A DNA stretch of 64,000 nucleotides, taken from positions 90,752 through 154,751 of the forward strand of contig NZ_VJOO01000005.1 in NCBI RefSeq assembly GCF_007556755.1, read 5' to 3'. This DNA is from Tepidimonas fonticaldi. Lineage in GTDB: Bacteria; Pseudomonadota; Gammaproteobacteria; Burkholderiales; Burkholderiaceae_C. Below are positions 10,030 through 22,977 of this stretch, piece after piece (within the stretch, counting starts at the first letter, position 1; every line of letters begins with the position of its first letter). The notes under the pieces are model-generated. The model ran no database searches. It was given only the letters and a program-made list of their open reading frames with translations, and had not been told where the DNA came from. The translations under genes were made by a program, and so were the position numbers.

Positions 10030-10569
10030 ATGACCCGGAACCGACGCGACTGGATGGCCGGTGCCGGCGCGCTGGCGCTGGCCACGGTCGCTGCGCGCGG
10101 CTGGGCCCAACCCACCGATGCCGCCGCGGCCGAAGCCAAAGCGCCCCCTCTGCCGGCGCTCGGCACGCCGTGGGCGCTGCCGCCGATGGAACTGCTGGAC
10201 GGCGGCCGCTTCGAGCCGGTGCGTGCCGATGGCCAAGTGCTGGTGCTGTACTGGTGGGCCAGTACCTGTCCGTTCTGCGCCGTGACGACGCCGCACCTCA
10301 ACGCTTTTTGGCAGCGCCACCGCCAGCGACCCGGCTGGCAGTTGCTGACGCTGTCGATCGACCGCACGCGCGAGGCGGCGGTGCGCTACCTGCAGCAGCG
10401 CGGCTACGCCTTCCCGTGCGCGTGGGTCACGCCCGACATCCAGCGCGCCATGCCCAAGCCCAAGGGCCTGCCGATCACGCTGGTGCGCGGGCGCGACGGC
10501 CGCCTCCTGATGGCCGAGCGCGGCCAGCTCTTTGCCGAGGACATCGACGCCATCGCCCAGTGGCTGTGA
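10030..10569 (+). CDS. TlpA-like thioredoxin-fold protein, exported
   Basis: A 179-residue protein with an N-terminal export signal: RNRRDWMAGAGALALATVAA followed by a cleavage-like ARGWAQP. The twin arginine suggests Tat export, although the pair is not a full SRRxFLK motif. The mature part has a thioredoxin/TlpA fold with CPFC (WWASTCPFCAVTTPHL) and the cis-Pro loop KGLPITLV. It would act as a periplasmic thiol-disulfide reductant, for example in cytochrome c maturation or copper-site assembly; the exact partner cannot be told from context. It is convergent with hppA. Confidence 0.82.
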   Translation: MTRNRRDWMAGAGALALATVAARGWAQPTDAAAAEAKAPPLPALGTPWALPPMELLDGGRFEPVRADGQVLVLYWWASTCPFCAVTTPHLNAFWQRHRQRPGWQLLTLSIDRTREAAVRYLQQRGYAFPCAWVTPDIQRAMPKPKGLPITLVRGRDGRLLMAERGQLFAEDIDAIAQWL

Positions 10570-10590
10570 GCCGGCCGCCCCCGCCCCTGC

Positions 10591-12645
<2,055 letters not shown>

Positions 12646-12676
12646 GCCAGTGTCTCCTCAAAGGGTTCGACTTGGA

Positions 12677-12721
12677 GGAAGCCAACGCAAGCGAGCCGCC
12701 GGCTTCCGCTGCGTTGCTTCC
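12677..12721 (-). promoter_or_regulatory. Stem-loop in hppA leader
   Basis: GGAAGCCAACGCA (12677-12689) pairs with TGCGTTGCTTCC (12710-12721) with a single bulged base, about 30 bases upstream of the hppA start. A second GC-rich inverted repeat (CGCCGG and CCGGCG) lies just beyond. No U-run follows, so it is not a clear terminator. Confidence 0.4.
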
Positions 12722-12893
12722 TCACCGCCGGGGCGCATCCGGGCGCGTCCTCCGGCGGCGATTGGCCAACGCGTTCACTGTAGCGCAAGGCGCGCCGCGA
12801 TGCACCCCCGTGTTGCGCCGGCCCGTCAGGCTCGCGCCAGTAAAATCCCCCAAACTCTCTCATCTCCATCACTTTTTTCGGAGCTGCGTACCC

Positions 12894-13442
12894 ATGTCCC
12901 TCGACCAAGTCACCGCGGGTGACAAGATCCCCGACTCCTTCAACGTCATCATCGAAATCTCGATGCACGGCGAGCCGATCAAATACGAGGTGGACAAGGC
13001 CTCCGGCGCCATCTTCGTCGACCGCTTCATGAACACCGCCATGCACTACCCGACCAACTACGGGTACGTGCCCAAGACGCTGTCGGGCGACGGCGATCCG
13101 GTGGACGTGCTGGTCATCACCCCCGTGCCGCTGCCCCCGGGCGTGGTGGTGAAGTGCCGCCCGCTTGGCGTGCTGAAAATGGAAGACGAAGGCGGCGTGG
13201 ACTGGAAGGTGCTGGCCGTGCCGACCGAAAAGCTTCTGCCGCTGTACTCGCGCTGGAAGTCGTACGAAGACCTCAACCCCGTGCGCCTGAAGACGATCGA
13301 GCACTTCTTCGAGCACTACAAGGACCTGGACCCCGGCAAGTGGGTCAAGGTGATCGGCTGGGGTTCCGTCGAGGAAGCGCGCCAGGAGGTGCTCTCTGGC
13401 GTGCAGGCCTATCAGGCTCAGGCGGGCGCGCAGGGCGCCTGA
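12894..13442 (+). CDS. ppa: Inorganic pyrophosphatase, soluble family I
   Basis: A 182-residue cytoplasmic enzyme hydrolysing pyrophosphate to phosphate. The family I signature DGDPVDVLV (metal-binding aspartates) and the active-site residues [15 protein letters not shown] and [12 protein letters not shown] are in place. Length matches hexameric bacterial PPases (about 175-182). ATG at 12894 has GGAG ten bases upstream. It is divergent from hppA, so the two pyrophosphatases share one 248-base intergenic region. The last 25 bases overlap the 3' end of the convergent gene at 13418. Confidence 0.97.
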   Translation: MSLDQVTAGDKIPDSFNVIIEISMHGEPIKYEVDKASGAIFVDRFMNTAMHYPTNYGYVPKTLSGDGDPVDVLVITPVPLPPGVVVKCRPLGVLKMEDEGGVDWKVLAVPTEKLLPLYSRWKSYEDLNPVRLKTIEHFFEHYKDLDPGKWVKVIGWGSVEEARQEVLSGVQAYQAQAGAQGA

Positions 13443-14647
13443 CGAAACGGCGAGTGCGCCTGCAGCGCCGCACGGTAGTGCTCCGTCGCGGCGCGCTCGC
13501 GGACCAGGTAGTCCCCCACCGCGTCCGCAAAAGCGGGGTGCGCCAGCCAGTGGCGGCTGTGCACCACCGCGGGCAACAGGGCGCGGGCGATTTTGTGCTC
13601 GCCCTGGGCGCCGCCCTCGAAGCGCCCGACACCATGCGCCAGACACCAGGCCAGTGGTTGGTAGTAGCACGCCTCGAAGTGCAGGCAATCCACGCGTGCC
13701 ATCGCGCCCCAATACCGGCCATAGGCTGCGGCGGGTGACGCGCTGTCGTCGCTGAGGGCGACCAGGCTGGCCGCGATGGGGGTGCCCGCGGCATCGCGGG
13801 CGGTAAACATCAGCCACGCATCCGGCAGGGCCGCGCCGACGGCGCGGAAAAACGCTTCGTTGAGGTACGGCGGATTGCCGTGCTCCCGGTAGGTCTGCCG
13901 ATAGCAGCGGGTAAAGAACGCCCAGTCCTCGGTCGTGATGTCGGCTCCCCGGCGCGCCTCGAAGGTTACCCCGGCGTCGGCCACCTTGCGCCGCTCCTGG
14001 CGGATTTTTTTGCGCTTGTCGTGGCTCAGGCTGGCCAGAAAGTCTTCCCAATCGGCAAACGCCCCGCCGCGTGCCGGATGGCGGTTGTGCCAGTGGAATT
14101 GCACCGTCTCGCGGGCCAGCAGGTCGGATGCATCCGCTGCGGCCCAGTCGGCGGCCGTGCCCAGCAGCACATGCAGCGAGGACAGGCCCTGGGCGCGGGC
14201 ATGGGCCAGCAGCGCCCGCACCAGCGCGGCGCGCGCGGCGGCGTCCCGGGCGAGCAGGCGCGGGCCCGCCACGGGGGTGAAGGGCACCGCCACCACGCCC
14301 TTGGGGTAATAGCGCACCCCATGCCGGTGGTGGGCCTCGGCCCACGCCCAGTCGAACACATACTCGCCGTAGGAGTGCGTCTTGACGTACAGCGGTGCGG
14401 CGGCGACCAGCGCGCCATCCGCACGCGACCACAGCGTCACCCAGTGCGGCGCCCATCCGGTGGCGGCCGTTGCGCAGCCGCTGTCGTGCAGCGCCGCCAA
14501 ATACTCGTGGCGCATGAACGGCCCGCAGGCCTGGCCATCCGGCTGGGCGTGCAGCAGCGCGTTCCAGGCGTGGGCCGGCACCGCATGCGGATCGTGCACG
14601 ACTCGGGTGACATAATCCGCGCTTTCAGAGGACGTCGGGGCATCCAT
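13418..14647 (-). CDS. FemAB-like / GNAT-fold protein (DUF482 family)
   Basis: A protein of about 409 residues of the FemAB-like family (Pfam 04339, formerly DUF482). Two acyltransferase-like halves are seen: the first includes [22 protein letters not shown], the second [17 protein letters not shown] and [29 protein letters not shown] near the C-terminus is a typical family signature. The substrate is unknown; a role in peptide or amino-acid transfer has been suggested for relatives, which is inference. The start at 14647 is an ATG that overlaps the ATG of nadE on the other strand (CATG). No good ribosome site is seen for it, so a downstream GTG could be the true start. Confidence 0.8.
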   Translation of the reverse strand: MDAPTSSESADYVTRVVHDPHAVPAHAWNALLHAQPDGQACGPFMRHEYLAALHDSGCATAATGWAPHWVTLWSRADGALVAAAPLYVKTHSYGEYVFDWAWAEAHHRHGVRYYPKGVVAVPFTPVAGPRLLARDAAARAALVRALLAHARAQGLSSLHVLLGTAADWAAADASDLLARETVQFHWHNRHPARGGAFADWEDFLASLSHDKRKKIRQERRKVADAGVTFEARRGADITTEDWAFFTRCYRQTYREHGNPPYLNEAFFRAVGAALPDAWLMFTARDAAGTPIAASLVALSDDSASPAAAYGRYWGAMARVDCLHFEACYYQPLAWCLAHGVGRFEGGAQGEHKIARALLPAVVHSRHWLAHPAFADAVGDYLVRERAATEHYRAALQAHSPFRQAPCAPA

Positions 14648-16337
14648 GGCGATCAAGATCGGGGTGGCGCAGTGCAATTTCGTGGTGGGTGACCTGGCCG
14701 GCAACGCCCGCCGCATCGTCGACGCCGCGCACGCGGCCCATGCCCAGGGCGTGCAGGTGCTGCTGACGCCGGAACTGGCCATTTGCGGCTACGCCGCCGA
14801 AGACCTGTTTTTGCGGCCCGCGTTCGTCGATGCCTGCGATGATGCCGTGCAATCGGTCGCCGCGCAGACGGCGGGCTTGAAGGGCCTGCACATCGTGGTG
14901 GGACAGCCGCTGCCGGCGCCCGGTACAGCCGCGCCGTCCGTTGGGCGCAGCGTCGGCCGCACACCCTGCCTCAATGCCGCGAGCGTGCTGTGCGAAGGCC
15001 GCATCACCCATCGCTACGCCAAGCGCGAGCTGCCCAACTACCAGGTGTTCGACGAGCGGCGCTATTTCGTGCCCGGCGACCGGCCCTGCGTCTTCGAGGT
15101 GGCCCATGCCGGGCGCACCCACCGTATGGGATTGCTGATCTGCGAGGACGCCTGGCACACCCGTCCGGCGGCCGAAACGGCGGATGCGGGCGCCGACGTC
15201 CTCTGTGTCATCAACGCCTCGCCGTTTCACATCGGCAAGGGCGATGAACGCGAGCGCGCCATGCGCGAGCGCGTCCTGCAAACGGGGCGGCCCCTGGTGT
15301 ATGCCCATCTGGTCGGTGGGCAGGACGAAATCGTCTTCGAGGGCCGCAGCTTCGCGCTGGATGCGCGCGGCGCGGTGGCGGCCCGCGCGCCCAGTTTTGC
15401 CGAGGATTTGCTGGTCGTGGAGCTGGACGACGGCCCCGGCGGCCGGACGGTGCGCGGGTCCATTGCGCCGGAGCCGTCGACCGAGTCGGACCTGTGGCAC
15501 GCGCTGGTGCTGGGCACGCGCGACTATGTGCGCAAAAACGGCTTTCCCGGTGCCATCATCGGCCTGTCGGGGGGCATCGACTCGGCGCTGGTGCTGGCCA
15601 TTGCCGTCGACGCGCTCGGGCCCGACGCAGTGCGGGCCGTGATGATGCCGTCGCCGTACACGGCGGACATCTCGTGGCTCGATGCGCGCGAGATGGCGGC
15701 CCGGCTGGGCGTGCGCTACGACGAGATCGCGATCGGGCCCATCTTCGAGCGGTTTTTGGCCGCGCTCGATCCGCTGTTCGAAGGTCGGCCGGCCGACACC
15801 ACCGAAGAAAACCTGCAGGCGCGCATCCGCGGCACGCTGCTCATGGGGCTGTCCAACAAGTTTGGCCACATCGTGCTGACCACCGGCAACAAGAGCGAGA
15901 TGGCCACCGGTTACTGCACCTTGTATGGCGACATGGCGGGCGGCTTTGCCGTCATCAAGGACGTCACCAAGACCTGGGTCTGGCGGCTGGCGCGCTGGCG
16001 CAATGCGAACGACCCCTTCGGCCGCGGGCGGGATCCGATTCCCGAGCGCATCATCACCCGCCCGCCCAGCGCGGAGCTGCGCCCGGACCAAAAGGACCAG
16101 GACACCCTGCCGCCCTACGATGTGTTGGACGCCATTGTCGAGCGCTACATGGAAAACGACCACAGCCCGGCGGAAATCGTCGCCGAGGGCTACCCCGCCG
16201 CGGCGGTGGAGCAGGTGGTGCGGCTGATCCGCGTCAACGAATACAAGCGTCGCCAGGCGCCGGTGGGTATTCGCGTCACGCACCGCAGCTTCGGCAAGGA
16301 CTGGCGCTACCCCAACACCAACCGCTGGCGGGGGTGA
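14646..16337 (+). CDS. nadE: Glutamine-dependent NAD+ synthetase
   Basis: A two-domain enzyme of 563 residues. The N-terminal nitrilase-type glutaminase (about residues 1-270) has the Glu-Lys-Cys set: TPELAICGY, AKRELPNYQVFDERRYF and LLICEDAW. The C-terminal synthetase (about 290-563) has the ATP loop SGGIDSALVLAI and the TTGNKSEMATGY motif. It amidates nicotinate adenine dinucleotide to NAD+. A -10-like CATAAT lies about 35 bases upstream, inside the first codons of the divergent gene. It is followed by glnB, an arrangement common in betaproteobacteria. Confidence 0.96.
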   Translation: MAIKIGVAQCNFVVGDLAGNARRIVDAAHAAHAQGVQVLLTPELAICGYAAEDLFLRPAFVDACDDAVQSVAAQTAGLKGLHIVVGQPLPAPGTAAPSVGRSVGRTPCLNAASVLCEGRITHRYAKRELPNYQVFDERRYFVPGDRPCVFEVAHAGRTHRMGLLICEDAWHTRPAAETADAGADVLCVINASPFHIGKGDERERAMRERVLQTGRPLVYAHLVGGQDEIVFEGRSFALDARGAVAARAPSFAEDLLVVELDDGPGGRTVRGSIAPEPSTESDLWHALVLGTRDYVRKNGFPGAIIGLSGGIDSALVLAIAVDALGPDAVRAVMMPSPYTADISWLDAREMAARLGVRYDEIAIGPIFERFLAALDPLFEGRPADTTEENLQARIRGTLLMGLSNKFGHIVLTTGNKSEMATGYCTLYGDMAGGFAVIKDVTKTWVWRLARWRNANDPFGRGRDPIPERIITRPPSAELRPDQKDQDTLPPYDVLDAIVERYMENDHSPAEIVAEGYPAAAVEQVVRLIRVNEYKRRQAPVGIRVTHRSFGKDWRYPNTNRWRG

Positions 16338-16376
16338 GCGGGTGGGGCGACCCGAAACCCCGCCCCGGTATGGTAG

Positions 16377-16805
<429 letters not shown>

Positions 16806-16838
16806 TTCCGCGCCCCGGCCCACCCGCGGCGGGTGGGC

Positions 16839-17441
16839 TCAAATCTGTTGAAACTGGGCCTGCACCGAGCAGCCCGCGGCCTCGACGAGGCGCGGCAGCA
16901 AGATGTTCGGGTCGGCGCCCACCGTCACCAGGTCCATCTGCCAGCCGCTGACGAAGCCGTCTGCCACCGTCTGCGCCAGAAAGCGCAGCAACGCATCGTA
17001 GTAGCCGTCCGCATTCAGGATGCCGACTGGCTTGTCGTGGTAGCCCAGCTGGCGCCATGTCCACACCTCGAACAGTTCCTCGAAGGTGCCGATGCCGCCG
17101 GGCAGCGCCAGGAAGGCGTCGGCCCGCTCGGCCATCATCTGCTTGCGCTGGTGCATCGTCTGCACCACGTGCAGCTCGGTGCAGTCGCGTTTGGCAAACT
17201 CGCGCTCCACCAGACTTTCGGGAATGATGCCGACCACCGTGCCGCCAGCCGCCAGCGTCGCGTCCGCCACTCGGCCCATCAGCCCCTGGTTGCCGCCCCC
17301 ATAGACCAGCCGCCCGCCGTGGCGGCCGATCCAGGTGCCCACGGCCTCGGCCAGCGGCAGAAAGCGGCCGTCGGCGCCGGGGCGCGAGCCGCAATAAACA
17401 CACAACGAAAAAGGCGGATCGTCCGGGCGGGGGGTGTTCAT
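16839..17441 (-). CDS. LOG family nucleoside 5'-monophosphate phosphoribohydrolase
   Basis: A 200-residue Rossmann-fold protein with the LOG motif PGGIGTFEE and GGGNQGLMG near residues 45-55; SLCVYCGSRPG opens the fold. The family cleaves nucleoside monophosphates to base and ribose 5-phosphate, and some members activate cytokinins; many were first annotated as lysine decarboxylases by mistake. ATG at 17441 gives the standard length. It is convergent with glnB and follows the RDD gene by about 30 bases on the same strand. Confidence 0.9.
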   Translation of the reverse strand: MNTPRPDDPPFSLCVYCGSRPGADGRFLPLAEAVGTWIGRHGGRLVYGGGNQGLMGRVADATLAAGGTVVGIIPESLVEREFAKRDCTELHVVQTMHQRKQMMAERADAFLALPGGIGTFEELFEVWTWRQLGYHDKPVGILNADGYYDALLRFLAQTVADGFVSGWQMDLVTVGADPNILLPRLVEAAGCSVQAQFQQI

Positions 17442-17473
17442 GCGTGTCGGCGGGCGTACAGGGCGGGCGCGAT

Positions 17474-18019
17474 TTAGGCGGCTTTGGCGATGGAGCGCGC
17501 GGGGCGGCTGTCGACCAGCCGAGTGCCGGCCCAGGCGTCGTGCCAGAACTGCCGGTCCGGGTGAAAGCGCGCCAGCACCGCCCAGATGGCGATCCAGCCG
17601 CCCAGCAGCACCACGGCTTCCAGCGCGGGCCAGCCCATGGCCTCGCGCAGCGCCAGCGGCGGCAAGAACCACGACCACGACAGCAGATAACGCAGCAGGG
17701 CGCGCGCCTGCGTCAGCGGCCGTCCCTGGCGGTCCACCACGCGGATGTGCCAGGTTTTCATGGCCAGCGTCTGGCCCTTGTGCCAGAACCAGGTGAAATA
17801 CACCCCCAGCACGACGAACAAAAAGGCCTGTTGCAGGTGCCGGTTGTCCAGCGCGTGGCGCGTCTGGGTCAGGGCCGAAAACAGGTAACCCGCGATGAAC
17901 ACCACGCCGAACAGCAGCATGCCCTCGTAGAGCCAGCAGGCCATGCGGCGCGGCAGCGACGGGGTCGGCAGCCGTTCGATCGTGGCGGTCGAGTTGGGGG
18001 CGGCGGGGGATGGGGGCAT
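17474..18019 (-). CDS. RDD family membrane protein
   Basis: A protein of about 181 residues with an RDD domain. The first hydrophobic segment follows [14 protein letters not shown], the second precedes [21 protein letters not shown] (a highly conserved RDD signature), and a third and fourth follow [14 protein letters not shown]. The MPPSPAAP start at 18019 is preferred over an upstream ATG at 18142 because family members begin shortly before the first helix. Function unknown in general; some RDD proteins have been linked to ion transport. It lies divergent from ilvB and just upstream of the LOG gene. Confidence 0.85.
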   Translation of the reverse strand: MPPSPAAPNSTATIERLPTPSLPRRMACWLYEGMLLFGVVFIAGYLFSALTQTRHALDNRHLQQAFLFVVLGVYFTWFWHKGQTLAMKTWHIRVVDRQGRPLTQARALLRYLLSWSWFLPPLALREAMGWPALEAVVLLGGWIAIWAVLARFHPDRQFWHDAWAGTRLVDSRPARSIAKAA

Positions 18020-18299
18020 GCGCGCGGCGGGGAAGCGGTCGGGGCCAGAGAAAACCGGTCGGTCATTGTCGCATGTCCCGTTCGTGCCCCCGGTGCGGAA
18101 AAAATCCGGCCGGGGCGCGGAGTTTGCATGCTGCAGTGCCATAATGGGGGTCGGTATTCATCATTGCCAGCCCGAAACGGGTCAAGGTCGCGGATCAACC
18201 GCCATGGCCTTGGCCTCAAGTCCCAAAGCCGCCTCACAAGGGCGCGATCGAGGGGCACCGGAGGTTTTTCGTCAGAGAAATACTGAAAGGTTGTTTGCC
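18020..18299 (+). promoter_or_regulatory. Intergenic region with ilvB leader
   Basis: A 280-base gap between the RDD gene and ilvB. CATAAT at 18140-18145 is a possible -10 and would give a leader of roughly 150 bases. I looked for a branched-chain leader peptide or terminator and found neither; the in-frame reading upstream of ilvB lacks runs of Val, Leu or Ile codons. Confidence 0.35.
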
Positions 18300-20078
18300 A
18301 TGGAAATCAACAAGGCCGAAATCGCATCCGCCGCGGCTGCTGCCAGCCAGCCCCCCGCCGCCGAGCTCATGGGTGCGGAGGTGCTCGTCAAGTGCCTGCA
18401 GGCCGAAGGCGTGAAATACGTCTGGGGCTACCCGGGCGGCGCGGTCCTCTACATCTACGACGCGCTCTACAAGCAAGACAGCATCCAGCATGTGCTGGTG
18501 CGCCACGAACAGGCGGCCGTGCATGCCGCGGACGGGTACGCCCGCGCCACCGGCGAAGTCGGCGTGGCGCTGGTCACCAGCGGTCCGGGCGTGACCAATG
18601 CCATCACCGGCATCGCCACGGCGTACATGGACTCCATCCCGATGGTCATCATCACCGGGCAGGTACCCACGGCCGCCATCGGCCTGGACGCTTTCCAGGA
18701 GTGCGACACCGTCGGCATCACCCGGCCCATCGTCAAGCACAACTTCCTGGTCAAGGATGTGCGCGATCTGGCCAGCACGATCAAGAAAGCCTTCCACATC
18801 GCGCGCACCGGCCGTCCCGGGCCGGTGGTGGTGGACATTCCCAAGGACGTGTCCTTCAAGAAGACCGCGTTCACCGGCTATCCGGAAAGCGTCACGATGC
18901 GCTCCTACAACCCGGTGCGCAAGGGGCACGGCGGCCAGATCCGCAAGGCGCTGCAACTGCTGCTGAGCGCCAAGCGGCCTTACATCTACACGGGCGGCGG
19001 CGTCATTCTGGGCAATGCGGTGCCCGAGTTGCGGCAGCTCGTGGACCTGCTCAACTACCCCGTGACCAACACCCTCATGGGCTTGGGGGCGTTTCCGGCG
19101 ACCGACCGGCGCTTCCTGGGCATGCTGGGCATGCACGGCACGTTCGAGGCCAACAACGCCATGCAGAACTGCGACGTGCTGCTGGCGGTGGGGGCGCGTT
19201 TCGACGATCGCGTCATCGGCAACCCCAAGCACTTCGCCCAGATCGAGCGCAAGATCATCCATATCGACATCGACCCGTCCAGCATCTCCAAGCGCGTCAA
19301 GGTGGATGTGCCCATCGTCGGGGATGTCAAGGACGTGTTGACCGAGCTGATCGCGATGGTGCGGGAAAGCCCGGTCCGTCCGGACGAGCGGGCGCTGGCC
19401 GCCTGGTGGGAGGCGATCGAGGGCTGGCGCTCTCGCGACTGCCTGCGCTACGACCGCGACAACACCGACGTGATCAAGCCGCAGATGGTCATCGAAACCC
19501 TCTGGAAAATGACCAAGGATGTCGAGGCCTACATCACCTCGGACGTCGGTCAGCACCAGATGTGGGCGGCGCAGTTCTACAAGTTCGACCAGCCGCGGCG
19601 CTGGATCAACTCGGGCGGCCTGGGCACCATGGGTGTGGGCATCCCTTATGCCATGGGCATCAAGCTGGCCAAGCCCGAGGCCGAGGTGTTCTGCGTGACG
19701 GGGGAAGGCTCGGTGCAGATGTGCATCCAGGAGCTGTCCACCTGCCTGCAGTACAACACGCCGATCAAGATCCTGTCGCTGAACAACCGCTACCTGGGCA
19801 TGGTGCGCCAGTGGCAGGAGATCGAGTACTCCGGCCGCTACAGCCACTCCTACATGGACGCGCTGCCCAACTTCGTCAAGCTGGCCGAGGCCTACGGGCA
19901 TGTCGGCCTGCTGGTGGAGCGGCCGCAGGACGTCGAGCCCGCGCTGCGCGAGGCGCGCAAGCTCAAGGATCGCACGGTGTTCATCGACTTCCGCACCGAC
20001 CCGACCGAAAACGTCTGGCCCATGGTGCAGGCGGGCAAGGGCATCACCGAGATGCTGCTCGGCAGCGAGGACCTGTGA
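18300..20078 (+). CDS. ilvB: Acetolactate synthase large subunit
   Basis: A ThDP-dependent enzyme of 592 residues, first common step of valine, leucine and isoleucine synthesis. Domains in order: ThDP pyrimidine-binding domain ([32 protein letters not shown] with the catalytic Glu), central FAD-linked domain, and PP-binding domain ([21 protein letters not shown], with the NNRYLGMV metal-site end). ATG at 18300 has GAAAGG nine bases upstream. It is followed by ilvN and ilvC in the usual operon order. Confidence 0.97.
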   Translation: MEINKAEIASAAAAASQPPAAELMGAEVLVKCLQAEGVKYVWGYPGGAVLYIYDALYKQDSIQHVLVRHEQAAVHAADGYARATGEVGVALVTSGPGVTNAITGIATAYMDSIPMVIITGQVPTAAIGLDAFQECDTVGITRPIVKHNFLVKDVRDLASTIKKAFHIARTGRPGPVVVDIPKDVSFKKTAFTGYPESVTMRSYNPVRKGHGGQIRKALQLLLSAKRPYIYTGGGVILGNAVPELRQLVDLLNYPVTNTLMGLGAFPATDRRFLGMLGMHGTFEANNAMQNCDVLLAVGARFDDRVIGNPKHFAQIERKIIHIDIDPSSISKRVKVDVPIVGDVKDVLTELIAMVRESPVRPDERALAAWWEAIEGWRSRDCLRYDRDNTDVIKPQMVIETLWKMTKDVEAYITSDVGQHQMWAAQFYKFDQPRRWINSGGLGTMGVGIPYAMGIKLAKPEAEVFCVTGEGSVQMCIQELSTCLQYNTPIKILSLNNRYLGMVRQWQEIEYSGRYSHSYMDALPNFVKLAEAYGHVGLLVERPQDVEPALREARKLKDRTVFIDFRTDPTENVWPMVQAGKGITEMLLGSEDL

Positions 20079-20206
20079 CGCCATCGCGGCGGGCGGCCCC
20101 CGGTGTGGGGATGGCCCGCTGGCGACGAATCCGAGGAATCTATTGACCGCCAAGCCCGCCCCTTACCGGGGGCGGGGGAGGGCGGCCGAAAAGAGGAATC
20201 TCACCC

Positions 20207-20698
20207 ATGAAACACATCATCGCCGTTTTGCTGGAAAACGAGGCCGGGGCCCTGTCGCGCGTCGTCGGGCTGTTCTCGGCGCGGGGCTACAACATCGAGT
20301 CGCTCACCGTCGCCCCGACCGAGGACCCGTCGCTGTCGCGCATGACGATCCAGACGACGGGCTCGGACGACGTCATCGAGCAGATCACCAAGCACCTCAA
20401 CCGCCTGATCGAGGTCGTCAAGGTCGTCGACCTGACCGAGGGCGCCTACACCGAGCGCGAGCTGATGCTGGTCAAGGTGCGCGCGGTCGGCAAGGAGCGC
20501 GAGGAGATGAAGCGCATGGCCGACATTTTCCGCGGCCGCATCATCGACGTGACCGAGAAGAGCTACACCATTGAGCTCACCGGCGACCAGGCCAAGAACG
20601 ATGCCTTTCTGCAAGCCATCGACCGCAGCGCCATTCTGGAAACGGTGCGCACCGGTGCCTGCGGCATCGGCCGCGGCGAGCGCATTCTGCGCGTCTGA
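20207..20698 (+). CDS. ilvN: Acetolactate synthase small (regulatory) subunit
   Basis: A 163-residue regulatory subunit with an N-terminal ACT domain (ENEAGALSRVVGLFSARGYNIESL is the valine-binding region, given here by its ends) and the C-terminal ALS_ss domain. It gives acetolactate synthase valine feedback inhibition and raises activity. The size and sequence match the IlvH/IlvN type that pairs with the large subunit upstream. GAGGAA lies nine bases before ATG at 20207. A 128-base gap separates it from ilvB. Confidence 0.96.
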   Translation: MKHIIAVLLENEAGALSRVVGLFSARGYNIESLTVAPTEDPSLSRMTIQTTGSDDVIEQITKHLNRLIEVVKVVDLTEGAYTERELMLVKVRAVGKEREEMKRMADIFRGRIIDVTEKSYTIELTGDQAKNDAFLQAIDRSAILETVRTGACGIGRGERILRV

Positions 20699-21745
<1,047 letters not shown>

Positions 21746-21779
21746 TGGATCGCCGGCCGGTGGCCGGCCGCTCCCTCCC

Positions 21780-21821
21780 CAACGCCCGCGTGCGGCACGC
21801 CGTGCCCGTGCGCGGGCGTTG
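21780..21821 (+). terminator. Hairpin after ilvC
   Basis: CAACGCCCGCG (21780-21790) pairs perfectly with CGCGGGCGTTG (21811-21821), an 11-bp stem with a 20-base loop. There is no U-run, so termination is possible but unproven. Confidence 0.4.
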
Positions 21822-21922
21822 TCGCATGCGGGGGCGCGTGGGCCGTCCCGCGTGGGCGTACACTTGCGCTCGGCCCGCGCGCTCGCCGCGCCGGGACAGT
21901 CCCCTCGCAGTGGCTTTGGTTC

Positions 21923-22726
21923 ATGCTCGACGGATCTGACATTCCCCCCACCTCGGAGGCGCCGCGGCGCGCCAAGGGCATTTATGTCCTGCCCAACCTG
22001 GTGACGCTGGCGGCGTTGTTCGGTGGCTTTTACGCCATCGTGATGGCCATGAACGGCCGCTACGACCTGGCCACCAGCGGCATCTTCGTGGCGATGGTGC
22101 TGGACAGCCTGGACGGCCGCATCGCGCGCCTGACGCACACGCAAAGCGCGTTTGGCGAGCAGATGGACTCGCTGTCGGACATGGTCTCGTTCGGCGCGGC
22201 GCCCGCCTTGGTGGCCTACGAGTGGGCGCTGCGCGACCTGGGGCGCTGGGGCTGGATCGCGGCGTTCGTGTACTGCGCCTGTGCGGCGCTGCGGCTGGCG
22301 CGCTTCAACGTCAACACGCACGTGGTCGACAAGCGCTACTTTCAGGGTCTGCCGTCGCCGGCGGCGGCGGCGCTGGTGGCTGGCTTCATCTGGCTGGCCA
22401 CCGACGCCGGCCACGACGGCGACGGGCTGCAGTGGGCACTGTTCGGGCTGACGCTGTACGCCGGGCTGACGATGGTGACCAATGTGCCGTTCTACAGCTT
22501 CAAGGACCTGAGCCTCAAGCGCAGCGTGCCCTTTGCGACGCTGGTGGCCATCGCGCTGGGCATCGCCGTCATCAACATCCACCCGCCGACGGTGCTGTTC
22601 GCGCTGTTCGTGCTGTACGGTCTGTCGGGCTACGTGGTCTACGGCATGCGCAAGGCCAAGGGCAAGCCGGCGAGTGTGCTGTCCACCTCCACCGACGAGC
22701 CGGACGAGCGCGGGCTGCACGACTGA
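21923..22726 (+). CDS. pssA: CDP-diacylglycerol--serine O-phosphatidyltransferase
   Basis: A 267-residue membrane enzyme that makes phosphatidylserine, precursor of phosphatidylethanolamine. The CDP-alcohol phosphotransferase motif is complete: DSLDGRIARLTH with FGEQMDSLSD, i.e. the DG-AR-G-D-D pattern. About seven hydrophobic segments follow. The neighbouring ilvC and leuA genes give a mixed cluster that is common in betaproteobacteria (ilvBNC-pssA-leuA). ATG at 21923 gives a soluble N-terminal head of about 18 residues before the first helix. Confidence 0.94.
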   Translation: MLDGSDIPPTSEAPRRAKGIYVLPNLVTLAALFGGFYAIVMAMNGRYDLATSGIFVAMVLDSLDGRIARLTHTQSAFGEQMDSLSDMVSFGAAPALVAYEWALRDLGRWGWIAAFVYCACAALRLARFNVNTHVVDKRYFQGLPSPAAAALVAGFIWLATDAGHDGDGLQWALFGLTLYAGLTMVTNVPFYSFKDLSLKRSVPFATLVAIALGIAVINIHPPTVLFALFVLYGLSGYVVYGMRKAKGKPASVLSTSTDEPDERGLHD

Positions 22727-22814
22727 GCGGCGCGGCGCAGGCCATCGCGGTGATCGTCATGGTCTATCGCCCATCCATCGCGCGCCCCGTGCCGCTTGTG
22801 TTACATTGAAGTCC

Positions 22815-22871
22815 ATGGAATTCGCGTCGATCCGCCTACTGCTGCTACCCCGTTGCGGGCAGGCGGTTTAG
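22815..22871 (+). CDS. leuL: leuA leader peptide with four Leu codons
   Basis: An 18-residue reading frame, [18 protein letters not shown], ending at TAG. The run CTA-CTG-CTG-CTA uses the CTA codon twice, which is rare in a genome this GC-rich. It sits 106 bases before leuA and is followed by a strong terminator. Ribosome stalling at the Leu run would free the TGCGGGC stretch (22854-22860) to pair with GCCCGCA (22894-22900) and prevent terminator formation. This is the classic leu attenuator logic, read here directly from sequence. Confidence 0.82.
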   Translation: MEFASIRLLLLPRCGQAV

Positions 22872-22890
22872 CGCGCGTTTCCAAACCCCC

Positions 22891-22926
22891 ACGGCCCGCA
22901 TGCCCCCGCTGCGGGCCGTTTGTTTT
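22891..22926 (+). terminator. Leucine attenuator terminator before leuA
   Basis: ACGGCCCGCA (22891-22900) pairs perfectly with TGCGGGCCGT (22910-22919), a 10-bp GC-rich stem with a nine-base loop, followed by TTGTTTT. The 5' arm can instead pair with 22854-22860 in the leader peptide region, forming an antiterminator. Confidence 0.85.
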
Positions 22927-22977
22927 GCCGGCAGCGCATGGGCAGCGACCACAGCCACCCCTAGCAGGAGTTCCGCC

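Noticed and set aside
18143..18299. Attenuator or leader peptide before ilvB
   Set aside because: No run of Val, Leu or Ile codons and no terminator hairpin with a T-run was found in the gap.
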